Below are positions 52,582 through 61,348 of a stretch of 64,000 nucleotides of DNA, piece by piece. Source of the stretch: Paenibacillus sp. FSL K6-1330 (GTDB taxonomy: Bacteria; Bacillota; Bacilli; Paenibacillales; Paenibacillaceae). The notes under the pieces are model-generated. The model was not told where the DNA came from, made no database searches, and was given only the letters and a program-made list of their open reading frames with translations. The position numbers and the translations under genes were made by a program. The stretch lies in assembly GCF_037976825.1 (NCBI RefSeq), contig NZ_CP150269.1, positions 7,295,501 through 7,359,500 on the forward strand, read 5' to 3'. Position 1 is the first letter of the stretch; every line of letters starts with the position of its first letter.

Positions 52582-52663
52582 CTAACAGTGTAAGTTTATA
52601 CTTTACAGGTTCATAGGTTCATGATATCATCTAACACTGTAAGGTTCAAACTAACACTGTAAG
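52582..52663. promoter_or_regulatory. Three TetR operator copies
   Basis: CTAACAGTGTAAG (52582-52594), CTAACACTGTAAG (52631-52643) and CTAACACTGTAAG (52651-52663) are near-palindromes of the form CTNACA-S-TGTNAG. The last two are exactly 20 bp apart, about two helical turns. They lie between tetR and the MATE gene. Confidence 0.85.
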
Positions 52664-52700
52664 ATTGAACTCAAAATAAATAAAGAAAGTAGTGACCCGC

Positions 52701-54053
52701 ATGGATGCAGAAAACCTCCATTACTTTGAAAAAGCCCCGGTCGGAAAAGCCGTAGCTCACTTCGCTGTACCTATGATGCTAGGCACGTCAATGAGTGTCA
52801 TCTATTCCATCTTGAATGCCTATTTCCTTGGTACACTTCACAATACCGCCATGTTAACCGCACTCGCGCTAACCTTGCCGTTATTCGCAATTATTATGGC
52901 GCTAGGCAACTTGATTGGCATGGGTAGCGGTACATTCATCTCTCGATTGCTGGGAGAGAAAAAATATGATGACGTAAAGCAAGTATCGTCATTCGCTTTT
53001 TACAGCAGTTTGGTTCTCGGTCTGATTGTGATGGCCGTCGGTCTCCCGTTGATCGATCCCATCGTTTATGGCCTGGGGGCAACGCCTGACTCCTTCGGAT
53101 TCACGAAGGACTATGTCACGATTATGCTTATCGGTTCACCAATCGTCGTATTATTCTTCACGCTGGAGAATATCGTGCGCTCGGAGGGTGCAGCCATCAC
53201 ATCGATGATCGGTATGATTCTCAGTGTGGTCGTCAATATTATTCTCGATGCGTTCGTCATCTTCATGTTCCATTGGGATGTGATCGGCGTTGCGTCTGCT
53301 ACGGTCATTTCCAACTTGGTTGCGAGTGCATTCTACGCCTTCCATATTAGATACAAGAGCCAATTCTTAACCGTCTCCGTAAAATGGTTCAAAGCTTCCA
53401 AGGAGATTCTGAGCAATGTATTCAAAATCGGAGTTCCCGTCTTTATTATGAGTATCTTTTTGGGTGCAATGTCGCTTATCTTAAATCTTTTTCTTGTTGA
53501 ATATGGAGAGCCGGCCGTAGCGGCTTACGGAATTTCATCACGTTTATTGCAATTTCCTGAGTTTATTCTGATGGGCTTGTGTGAGGGAGTCGTGCCGCTC
53601 ATTGCCTTTTCCTTTACAGCTAATAAATTACGAATGAAGCAAACTATTGGATTTACGATCAAAGCGATTGTGGCGTTAGCCGTCGTGTTCGGTGTCATCG
53701 TCTATCTGATTTCCGATCACTTAATCGGTTTATTTACGAATGACCCGCAATTAATAGAAATGGGCAGCTACATTTTGCATGTGACGTTCTTATCCTTGTT
53801 CATTACAGGAATGACCACGTTGTTTACGGGGATCTTCCAAGCAACAGCGCAAGGAACGGCCGCGTTTATTATGTCCGTTATTCAAGGAGTTACTCTGATT
53901 CCTGTGCTCTATATCGCCAATCGGATGAACGGCTTCCACGGGGTGGTCTGGTCGCTCGTCATTGCGGATGCCGTCGCATTCCTTGTCGGTGCCATCATGC
54001 TGTATGTTTTACGGAACAAATTGCAGCCGGATTTTGATAGTTTAGTACAGTAG
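52701..54053 (+). CDS. MATE-family multidrug efflux pump (MepA-like)
   Basis: About 450 aa with 12 membrane helices in two homologous halves; PVGKAVAHFAVPMMLGTSMS, LGNLIGMGSGTFISRLLGEK and in the second half GISSRLLQFPEFILMGLCEG are characteristic of the MepA/NorM-like group, which exports cationic drugs and dyes using Na+ or H+. The frame may also begin at GTG 52692, but ATG 52701 is better placed relative to AGAAAG. Repressed, by inference, by the adjacent TetR. A terminator follows. Confidence 0.92.
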   Translation: MDAENLHYFEKAPVGKAVAHFAVPMMLGTSMSVIYSILNAYFLGTLHNTAMLTALALTLPLFAIIMALGNLIGMGSGTFISRLLGEKKYDDVKQVSSFAFYSSLVLGLIVMAVGLPLIDPIVYGLGATPDSFGFTKDYVTIMLIGSPIVVLFFTLENIVRSEGAAITSMIGMILSVVVNIILDAFVIFMFHWDVIGVASATVISNLVASAFYAFHIRYKSQFLTVSVKWFKASKEILSNVFKIGVPVFIMSIFLGAMSLILNLFLVEYGEPAVAAYGISSRLLQFPEFILMGLCEGVVPLIAFSFTANKLRMKQTIGFTIKAIVALAVVFGVIVYLISDHLIGLFTNDPQLIEMGSYILHVTFLSLFITGMTTLFTGIFQATAQGTAAFIMSVIQGVTLIPVLYIANRMNGFHGVVWSLVIADAVAFLVGAIMLYVLRNKLQPDFDSLVQ

Positions 54054-54085
54054 AAACCTAAAACACGCAAGAAGGGAGGATAAGG

Positions 54086-54110
54086 GCACCCCCTGCCTTT
54101 TTTATATACG
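54086..54110 (+). terminator. Terminator of the MATE gene
   Basis: AAGGGCA-CCCCC-TGCCTTT with a run of T after it. Confidence 0.75.
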
Positions 54111-54520
54111 GTGAAGCCAAAAATTTCACCGAATACAAGAAATATCTGATCATTTGATTTATTTTTATTTACATTGATGCGGTTTGGAAACTATCACGAA
54201 CAATTCATGCACAGCAAGTAACTGCACATCGAATTGTTGAATCACTTCATTCTTTTTTGATTTTATTAAAAGAAGAGAAGTATTCAAGCCCAAAACAAGT
54301 TTACTGAATTTGAGAATGATTTGATTAAAATAGTCACTGAAACCTATCTTCATTGGAAGCAATATAGCTTAAATGGTGATTTACATGAATATCGGGTGAA
54401 AGATGGTTTTTTTTTGATCCCAGCCCTCAAATGGGATACAGTGATACAATAATAAAAATGGAGACAAAAGGTTTGAAGCGGTATCTCTAACGGGCAAGGC
54501 CAACCAAACCGGTCGTCTAT
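54111..54520. other. Decayed, AT-rich stretch
   Basis: No intact gene. Short plus-strand stretches (for example HRIVESLHSFLILLKEEKYS and ISG/EYRVKDGFFLIPALKWD) look like broken coding sequence, with several stops between them, but I cannot name the family. Confidence 0.4.
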
Positions 54521-54967
54521 TTATTTCTTCATCGCTTCGATTGCATACTCCAACTCGACGTCTTGCCCGTCCATCATGCTTGCTTTGAACGTTTCTTCAT
54601 TTAGGGGGATTTTGATATCGGGAACCGCGCCCCCCACTCCGGTTTGGTCGGCGTCTCCCTGGACCTTCTTGTTCTGATTGAGCGACCTTCCATCGGGGAA
54701 CTGGATGACGTAGCCTTCCGGCATCTTGATCTCGATCGGGCTGCTCATAAGTCCGAACGAACCGGCCGTTGAGGTGAACCCTACGATTTTGACATTGGGT
54801 ACGCCTTTTAGAACAAGAGGCATCCCTTCTCCTGAGCTTCCGGTTCTGCTGTTGATCAAGATGGCCACCTTCCCGTCGAAATAGGGCTTTACGGGCTTGA
54901 CCTTGACGACTTCATTCCGGTTCAGTTCAAACTTTCCGGCTATATGGCTAATCCTTAAAGGATTCAA
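54521..54967 (-). pseudogene. S41-family (C-terminal processing) peptidase, C-terminal fragment
   Basis: 148 codons with the S41 catalytic strand VAILINSRTGSSGEGMPLVL, holding the nucleophilic Ser, then VKIVGFTSTAGSFGLMSSP, PEGYVIQFPDGRSLNQNKKV and the G-V-G-G-A-V-P-D-I-K ending. The normal N-terminal half, with signal sequence and any PDZ domain, is missing, and the frame begins abruptly next to another broken gene on the opposite strand. The remaining part lacks a plausible start site. Confidence 0.75.
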
Positions 54968-55003
54968 CCGGGCGGATGCTCTAGAAAAGAAGGTGTAACG
55001 GAA

Positions 55004-55624
55004 ATGAATGCATCAGAACGTTTCTGGGACAAAACAGCAAGTCAATATGATCAAATCGACATGAAGGATGAACAGACTTACATCAATATAATAAAAAGAA
55101 CGAAAACGCATCTTAAAATAAGCAGCATTGTTTTGGATTTCGGCTGTGGCACTGGGTTGATAGCAAATGAAATTGCCAAATATGTGAAAGGGATTCATGC
55201 GATTAAATATATCTTCGAATATGATCGCAATTGCAGAAAAAAAGGCAAAAGAGCGAAACATCGCAAATATAAACTACGCTCATGCGACCATTTTCGATGA
55301 AAGGTATAAGAAAGGCTCATTTGATGCCATCATGGCCTTCCATGTTCTGCATTTGTTGGAAGATGAACATATCGTTCTGCAACGAATGAATGAACTGTTG
55401 AAACCGGGAGGATTATTGATTTCTGCAATACCATGCATGGGAGAAAAGAAATTTCTAAGCAGCTTGTTATTCATTGCAGGTAGAGTTGTCTAACGCCGAA
55501 TATAAGATCATTTAAAATACGAAATTTAATCGATACAATTGAGAAAGGGAGTTTTTCAATTGTCGAATCGGATTGCTTGAAGAAAAGCTCTCAGGAATAT
55601 TTCATTGTTGCTAGGAAGATTTGA
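55004..55624 (+). pseudogene. Class I SAM-dependent methyltransferase, broken by frameshifts
   Basis: The first frame (MNASERFWDKTASQYDQIDM, VLDFGCGTGLIANEIAKY) holds the SAM-binding motif I. From about 55200 the coding continues in another frame (SSNMIAIAEKKAKERNIANI, FDAIMAFHVLHLLED, MNELLKPGGLLISAIPCMGE) and after about 55490 in a third (NLIDTIEKGSFSIVESDCLK, SSQEYFIVARKI-stop at 55622-55624). Joined, the parts make one ~205-aa methyltransferase. At least two frameshifts and a degraded stretch near 55500 mean it is dead. AAGAAGGTG precedes the start. Confidence 0.85.
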
Positions 55625-55651
55625 TATGTTACTAAGGAGACGTTTCACCCC

Positions 55652-55735
55652 AATTTTTCGCCGTTACTTATGGTACGGTTCTCCCCGATTAATCTTCACC
55701 GCCCGTACACCTGCTCCACCAACACCAGTCGCCGT
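55652..55735 (-). pseudogene. rlmH 3'-end fragment plus cassette core (site D)
   Basis: On the minus strand LVLVEQVY, one missing base, then [16 protein letters not shown]. This matches the last 24 residues of the intact rlmH at 61.36 kb ([20 protein letters not shown]) with several silent changes. The core is GAA CCG TAC CAT AAG TAA, followed by CGGCGAAAAATTG as at other sites. It is a duplicate tail of a different rlmH allele, not a recent copy. Confidence 0.88.
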
Positions 55736-55964
55736 TTCAGGGAAATTTCGGTACATATATCATATGCTAATGGGATGGACTGCAAGCATCTCGGCAACGG
55801 CGTCGTTCAACTGTGTTATGCGATCGATAGAATATTCTTGGGAAAATATCCCTGTTTACTAAGCGGTGGAATAGAAGTACTATAAATCTAGATGCTTCCA
55901 TAATTAAACAAATTAAAGTTTTTTTGGAGAAACATCAAAATAAATAGAAAAGAGGATCGAACAA

Positions 55965-56198
55965 ATGAATCTATTCAGAGTCATATCAGGAATGGCTTTA
56001 TCCTCCGTAATGTTACTAGCTCTTTCTTCCAGTGCATTTGCTCAACCAGTGAGTCAGGGAACGGAGGGAACGTCCGATGTCTCTGTAACATTGGACGGAA
56101 AGACAACTCAATTTACCAGTTCAGAAATTACAAAACTGGCGGAATTAAACAATGTCGATCCTAATGAACTGAGGAAGGCAATTGAAAGTGGACCGTGA
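55965..56198 (+). CDS. Small secreted protein, hypothetical
   Basis: 77 aa with a clear signal peptide (LFRVISGMALSSVMLLALSS, cleavage after AFA) and a short acidic mature part (SDVSVTLDGKTTQFTSSEIT, KLAELNNVDPNELRKAIESG). AGAGGATCGA precedes the ATG. It could be a whole small exported protein or a secreted protein cut short; the mature part resembles the start of a folded domain, so truncation is possible. Confidence 0.6.
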   Translation: MNLFRVISGMALSSVMLLALSSSAFAQPVSQGTEGTSDVSVTLDGKTTQFTSSEITKLAELNNVDPNELRKAIESGP

Positions 56199-56251
56199 TG
56201 TTCGCTCCCAAGTCGTCGTCGGTTAAGGTGCTTCCAGATCACCACCAAAAA

Positions 56252-56301
56252 ACTTGCGCTACTTATGATACGGTTCCCCCTATATTCCATAAGGGCAAAA
56301 A
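56252..56301 (-). repeat. rlmH-end repeat C
   Basis: Minus-strand core GAA CCG TAT CAT AAG TAG preceded by GGGG as in rlmH itself, and followed by CGCAAGTTTTTT, the same cassette end as at 10.05 kb. Confidence 0.8.
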
Positions 56302-56533
56302 AGGGCATCCTCTAGGATACCCAAAACTAGTATAAATCCTTTATTAAGATTCTCATCGTTATTCTTTTTAGGAATTGCTCCAAGTATCGGCACATTCACC
56401 AAAGGCTCGAAAGCGTGATTCATACCCGCTACATCGCAAACCAAGGGATTCCACGTGCCGTGAATCAGATTTTGTAGTCAAGTGATGTTTTAAGTGTTGG
56501 TTTTTCAAAGTATGTATAGTGCTTGTCAAACTA
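56302..56533. other. Intergenic with hairpin and possible remnant
   Basis: GGGCATCCT-CT-AGGATACCC (56303-56323) is a terminator-like hairpin. On the minus strand 56333-56460 is open (CDVAGMNHAFEPLVNVPILG) but has no start or known family. Confidence 0.4.
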
Positions 56534-58009
56534 TTATGAGAAGCCTAAGTATTCGTCAAGATGTCGGGTTAATTTTTCTGCCCCTCTTGCATTAAGATGA
56601 ATAGCATCATAATAATCGTTATCATCAAACATATCAGAATCATACAAATCAATGACTTCCATTTTATAATTCCCCCTAAATTTATTTATTATTCCATAAA
56701 ATTCATCAATACGGTGTTCCGAAAAATATTCCTTATAGTATCTGGTCTTCGGGCAAATTAGAATTATCGGCTTAATATTATTTGAATGTAATAACTCTAA
56801 ATAATTTTTTAGGATACCAATATTCTCTTCAACTGTAAGAGGGAATTTCCTATTGCTATCGTGTTCAGCTAACATTTTACCGTACTTCTTTTTTTCTTCG
56901 TCAATTGAGCCTGAAACCAATGCAAGTCTCTCTTTATCAAAGGATTCTTTCCTCAACTCGTGCAGCAAAAACATATAATTTTTTGATAATAACTTTTGGG
57001 TAATCGGTTCAAATCTATGATATTGCTGCTTAAACCAGTCAGCTTCTTTATTATCACCTAAATTATGTAAATTTCTGAAAAAGGGATAGTGGTTATATGT
57101 TTTCGATTTGTATATAGATTGTGATAAATCATATTGAAAGCTATAATAACTTAACCCAATTATGCAGTGTTTAATGGTTTTATTGACAGCATAGCTTTCA
57201 ATAACGTTTTTTGCCGTACAGTAATTGAAAAATAGATCTTGGCTGGAAACAGCGAGATTGACCATCTTTTTAGATAAGAAATCGGGATTGATTCCTACCA
57301 AGTGATAAGAAATACCTGTTATGATTCCCTCCAACTCATTTGTACTATAGTATTCCTTGTAATTTGTAAACATTTCATAATCATATATTTTATTCCAGAA
57401 AAAAGTCAGGAAAGTCTGTAAATCAAAAATGTTCTTTATATCAATTATTCCGGATTCTATTGTCCACAACAATTCATTTGAAATATTTTTAGTAATGATT
57501 AAGTAGTCACATGTCGTATGGGACAAATCAGCTAAAGCTATTAATGGCTTATTCTCATATGATGTGATGGTTGGTTTATCTTCCACATAACAGACAACTT
57601 CATTAGAAACTAGATCCATTAGTAGGGGCAAGATCTTTGATAGGGAATTATCGATTCCATAAATTCCGACTTTATTCTTTTTAGAATTAGCTTGAAAAAA
57701 ACTTTCCGTTTCTTTAATGAGATTTTCCAATATTGAGCTGTATTGGTTATTTAATATATTGTAGATCTTGATAGTATTACTATTGGATTGAAAAAAGTCC
57801 AAACAGTCGTTTAATGAACTTTTAGCATCCGTAAGTAATAAATTGATGCTCATATTAAAATCAAGTTTTGAAAGGTAACTAACCAAATAAATAGAATCTT
57901 CAAATAAAGCGGCTAGTATTTCCTCACTTGCAGAGAATAAGTTATTCTTGATGTATTCGTTTGATTCAACTAATAATTTTAGATTCATTTTAACCTCGAC
58001 AGCTTCCAT
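56534..58009 (-). CDS. Hypothetical protein with DltD/SGNH-like C-terminus
   Basis: 491 aa, strongly AT-rich and soluble. The N-terminal ~110 residues are helical; residues 112-200 look like a nucleotide- or sugar-binding Rossmann unit (NKVGIYGIDNSLSKILPLLM, CYVEDKPTITSYENKPLIAL); the C-terminal third has IKPIILICPKTRYYKEYFSE and ends in DAIHLNARGAEKLTRHLDEY, the D-x-x-H-L-N-x-x-G motif of DltD/SGNH-type acyl-transferring enzymes. GAGGTGA precedes ATG 58009. Composition differs sharply from the flanking genes, which fits a separate cassette (between sites C and B). Possible role in modifying a surface polymer; not established. Confidence 0.7.
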   Translation of the reverse strand: MEAVEVKMNLKLLVESNEYIKNNLFSASEEILAALFEDSIYLVSYLSKLDFNMSINLLLTDAKSSLNDCLDFFQSNSNTIKIYNILNNQYSSILENLIKETESFFQANSKKNKVGIYGIDNSLSKILPLLMDLVSNEVVCYVEDKPTITSYENKPLIALADLSHTTCDYLIITKNISNELLWTIESGIIDIKNIFDLQTFLTFFWNKIYDYEMFTNYKEYYSTNELEGIITGISYHLVGINPDFLSKKMVNLAVSSQDLFFNYCTAKNVIESYAVNKTIKHCIIGLSYYSFQYDLSQSIYKSKTYNHYPFFRNLHNLGDNKEADWFKQQYHRFEPITQKLLSKNYMFLLHELRKESFDKERLALVSGSIDEEKKKYGKMLAEHDSNRKFPLTVEENIGILKNYLELLHSNNIKPIILICPKTRYYKEYFSEHRIDEFYGIINKFRGNYKMEVIDLYDSDMFDDNDYYDAIHLNARGAEKLTRHLDEYLGFS

Positions 58010-58204
58010 AAAAAGTCACCTCATGTTTGTTATGGATGTAAAATCATATAGTATACATACTCTGTATTTTATGCTTCATCGAACGCTTAGTCTATAGAAT
58101 TGATCAACCGCAGCATCTTTATCATTTCCCTTGTTTTCACACTAACCAGCGCATGCGAGCACCGCCATCTAACCAAACCCAATCCCTGTATGGCTTCGTC
58201 ACAT

Positions 58205-58260
58205 AAAAATTTCGCCCTACTTATGGTACAGTTCAGCTTAACGGGTCTAACGGCGAAAAA
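58205..58260 (-). repeat. rlmH-end repeat (cassette junction) B
   Basis: Minus-strand core GAA CTG TAC CAT AAG TAG (Glu-Leu-Tyr-His-Lys-stop), enclosed by TTTCGCC (58210-58216) and GGCGAAA (58252-58258). The intervening AGCTTAACGGG matches copy F. Confidence 0.82.
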
Positions 58261-58300
58261 CTCTTCTTGGAAAGACCAGTCTCCATGAAGAGTTTTATTG
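58257..58300. terminator. Hairpin terminator next to repeat B
   Basis: AAAACTCTTC and GAAGAGTTTT with TTATTG after; part of the loop can also pair. Confidence 0.75.
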
Positions 58301-58378
58301 TTAAATGATGTCTATATGATTTACTGTTGGTGATCTTCAAGTGCATCGAGACTCTAAGTCAAGAACCGGACCCCGCTA

Positions 58379-59176
58379 TCAGTGCCTCTTTGGTTTTGAC
58401 ATACGTTCCATAATCAAAGCCACCCTCCGCCTGCTGAAAAGTCGGATCATTAGAGCCATAAAGTAATTGCTACGGCCATCGATGATATAGCTGCGTCCCT
58501 GGTCAATTCCGCGGAATCCGGCCTGTACAACCTTTTCCGGGGTCGAGAGCTTCTGACCTGCTCCCATCTCCTCGCTGCCGACCGCATCGAAAAATCCCGT
58601 CTCTGTTGCACCCGGGCACAGTGCGAGCACGCGAACACCACGCCCGCGCGTCTCCGCCCATAGCGCCTCAGAGAAGGACAATACAAATGCTTTGGTACCC
58701 CCATAAACTGCAGAATATGCACAAGGCATGAACGCAGCCATCGAAGCCACGTTAACGATGACTCCATCCTTTCTCCTCAGCATATCGGGCAGCAGCCGAT
58801 GCGTAAGATCGACTAACGCAGCCGTATTCAACAGAATCTCCTCCTGCTCGCGCTCCGGGTCTATTTCCTCGAAACGGCCATAAGTGCCAACGCCTGCGTT
58901 GTTGATGAGAATATCGACCGACAAGCCCAGTTCGGATATTTGTTCGGCCAGTTGACGCGGGGCATTCACTTTGGACAAATCGCAAGCGAGCGCATAAGCC
59001 TGTACGCCGTACTGGCGGTTGATTTCCCTTGCCATTGCATCCAGTTTGTCCTTGGAGCGCGCTGCCAGAACGACATGACAGCCTCGTGCCGCCAGTTCTT
59101 TGGCATACGCTTTCCCGATTCCGGATGAAGCACCGGTGACTACAGCCAGCTTGTTTCTATATGCATACTTATTCAA
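58379..59176 (-). CDS. Short-chain dehydrogenase/reductase (classical SDR)
   Basis: 265 aa. NAD(P) motif VVTGASSGIGKAYAKELAAR, the basic residues that favour NADP (AARSKD), NNAGVG, active-site Ser in NVASMAAF and Y-x-x-x-K in YGGTKAF. The C-terminus has a hydrophobic, basic helix (FMALMIRLFSRRRVAL) that suggests membrane association. Start TTG 59176. Substrate unknown; it is the first gene next to the rlmH cluster on this strand. Confidence 0.92.
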   Translation of the reverse strand: MNKYAYRNKLAVVTGASSGIGKAYAKELAARGCHVVLAARSKDKLDAMAREINRQYGVQAYALACDLSKVNAPRQLAEQISELGLSVDILINNAGVGTYGRFEEIDPEREQEEILLNTAALVDLTHRLLPDMLRRKDGVIVNVASMAAFMPCAYSAVYGGTKAFVLSFSEALWAETRGRGVRVLALCPGATETGFFDAVGSEEMGAGQKLSTPEKVVQAGFRGIDQGRSYIIDGRSNYFMALMIRLFSRRRVALIMERMSKPKRH

Positions 59177-59422
59177 GATACAAAGCCTCTATCGATAGCA
59201 CTGCACTGATGTAAATTATCTTAATCGTACTATCGGTAGGAGGGGTTAGCCACAGAATGTCTATATTATTAACGAGAGTAACAGCAACGGTACTCGTTAT
59301 GGTTCTCTTTTGTGGCAACGAAACCTTAATAGAGATTATAATGATCGTATACGAAGTGCTTTGAGTCTATTTGGTTAATTACGATACGTATTCTTCCATA
59401 TAAGTAATTAGAGGTGAGCTGC

Positions 59423-60277
59423 TTGAAAACAAATCGTTTCTCATCCGCATTGGGTGAGTTCATAAAATCGCGCAGAGAACGCTTGCAGCCTTCAGAGGCA
59501 GGGATCCAGCCGCTGCCCGGACGAAGACGCACTCCAGGACTTCGAAGAGAAGAAGTCTCTTATCTTGCCAATATAAGCGTGACTTACTATGCCTGGCTGG
59601 AGCAAGGCAAGGAGGTTAATCCTTCGCCGGAAGTGCTGCTAAGTATCAGCAAAGCGCTTCAGCTTGACGAAGACGAGCAGAAGCATCTATTCGATCTGGC
59701 CAATGTAGATGTGGCGAGCGTCGTCACAGTGCCAAATAACGGTGGGCCGGATATGGGAGTTCTGCAGAAAATCGTAAATCAATTGCATTATCCTTCTTTT
59801 ATCACAGACGAAGGTACGGATGTTATCGCCTGGAATCGGGCGGCTGAACTGATCGTAGCCGATTTCGGCAGACTGCCGGACAACGAACGGAATATGATGG
59901 ACATTATGTTTTTAAAGCCGGATTACCGCAACAGACTGGTGAATTGGGAAGGCGCTGCCCGTTACTCTGTAGCCGTTCTGCGGGCAGGCTTCGATCTTTA
60001 CAAGAACAACCCGTTATATATGGAACGGTTTGAACGCTTGACGCGGGAAAGCGTGGAGTTCGTACATTTCTGGGAGCTATATGAAATCAAACAAAAACGC
60101 GTAGCCACCGCTTTATTCCGTGTTCCTGACGCACAGGAGATGGAGTTCGAGCTCCATTCCGCGGCTGGAATCGATAATGACCCGGGACTGCACTGGTGTT
60201 TCTTTGTTCCGGTGCCCGGTTCAGGCACGGAGGAGAGATTATTGCGTTTACTTGAGCAGGACAGGCAGCTACCGTAG
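59423..60277 (+). CDS. XRE regulator with MmyB-like ligand-binding domain
   Basis: About 284 aa. The N-terminal HTH (RRRTPGLRREEVSYLANISV, TYYAWLEQGKEVNPSPEVLL) is the R-R-T-P-G-L-R-R-E-E-V signature of the MmyB/PyrR-like family, followed by an all-PAS-like MmyB C-terminal domain (DVIAWNRAAELIVADFGRLP, YSVAVLRAGFDLYKNNPLYM). These commonly control an adjacent SDR gene; here an SDR follows 97 bp downstream and another is divergent. The TTG at 59423 is preceded by GAGGTGA, so the GTG inside that site is not used. Confidence 0.92.
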   Translation: MKTNRFSSALGEFIKSRRERLQPSEAGIQPLPGRRRTPGLRREEVSYLANISVTYYAWLEQGKEVNPSPEVLLSISKALQLDEDEQKHLFDLANVDVASVVTVPNNGGPDMGVLQKIVNQLHYPSFITDEGTDVIAWNRAAELIVADFGRLPDNERNMMDIMFLKPDYRNRLVNWEGAARYSVAVLRAGFDLYKNNPLYMERFERLTRESVEFVHFWELYEIKQKRVATALFRVPDAQEMEFELHSAAGIDNDPGLHWCFFVPVPGSGTEERLLRLLEQDRQLP

Positions 60278-60373
60278 ACTGTTACTCCTGTTAATAGAAT
60301 AGACGTGCTGTGGCTAGCACCCTCCAGTTGCTTGTATGATTCAGTGGAAGACAACGATTGGAGGGTATTTAGT

Positions 60374-61246
60374 ATGCAAACATGGTTCATTACAGGAGCG
60401 TCAGGAGGCTTGGCTTCACGTATAACTCGCCGGTTGCTTGATAGGGGGGACCGTGTAGCCGCAACGGTACGCAAGCCGGGGGTGCTGGATGAACTGCAGG
60501 CACAGTATGGCTCACAACTTTGGCAGGCTAATTTAGATCTGACAAACTCTCAGCAAATTGCTGAAGTGGTGGAACGTGCATTTTTAGAACTGGGCACGAT
60601 CGATGTGTTTGTCAATAATGCAGCCTATGGCTTGTATGGCGCAGTGGAAGAAGCAAGCGACAGGCAAATTGAGCATCAGTTTATGACCAATGTGCTTGGC
60701 TCCCTACGTGCAGCGCGTGCAGTCCTGCCCTTTTTCCGTAAGCAGGGCGGCGGTCACATGGTACAGATTTCGAGTATGGCGGGTCATTATTCTATTCCGG
60801 GTATGGGACTGTATTGCTCTTCGAAATGGGCGGTCGAAGGAGCCTTTGAAGCGCTAGCTAAGGAAGTGGCTCCGTTCAATATTAAGACCACTATGGTGGA
60901 GCCCGGAGGAATCCGAACGAATTTCATTACAAGCAACGCCGTATTCGGCGAGCGGATGGACGAATACCGGGATACGGAGGCGGGCCAATTCGTTAGCCTG
61001 ATGAAGGGAGAACTGCCTGGTATAGATATGAGCATGTTCAATCAAATGGTTGTCGGCGATCCGGATAAAATGGCGCAGCAGATTATCCGTCGTGTCGACC
61101 AGGGAGAGGGTCCGATACGTATGGCGTTGGGCAGTGACGCCTATGAGCAAATCCGGGCAGCCCTGCTGGACAGACTGGCGGCTCTTGAAGCACAGAAAGA
61201 GCTGGCTTACTCCACTGATTCAGATGATGTGGTAAAACAATTTTAA
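60374..61246 (+). CDS. Short-chain dehydrogenase/reductase (SDR), XRE-linked
   Basis: 290 aa. TWFITGASGGLASRITRRLL is the cofactor motif, VFVNNAAYG, QISSMAGHYS with the catalytic Ser, and Y-x-x-x-K in LYCSSKWAVEGAF. The sub-family lies with oxidoreductases often encoded next to an MmyB-type XRE regulator, as here. GGAGGG precedes ATG 60374; the longer open frame upstream is not needed. No terminator is obvious before the rlmH end. Confidence 0.92.
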   Translation: MQTWFITGASGGLASRITRRLLDRGDRVAATVRKPGVLDELQAQYGSQLWQANLDLTNSQQIAEVVERAFLELGTIDVFVNNAAYGLYGAVEEASDRQIEHQFMTNVLGSLRAARAVLPFFRKQGGGHMVQISSMAGHYSIPGMGLYCSSKWAVEGAFEALAKEVAPFNIKTTMVEPGGIRTNFITSNAVFGERMDEYRDTEAGQFVSLMKGELPGIDMSMFNQMVVGDPDKMAQQIIRRVDQGEGPIRMALGSDAYEQIRAALLDRLAALEAQKELAYSTDSDDVVKQF

Positions 61247-61348
61247 AGGATACCAAAGAATTCGACATCCACGGCAACTGATATGCTCCTCTGAAGTAGC
61301 CGGTTTATTTATTAATCCTGTCTACTTAAAGGGGAGCTTGTTTAGGGC

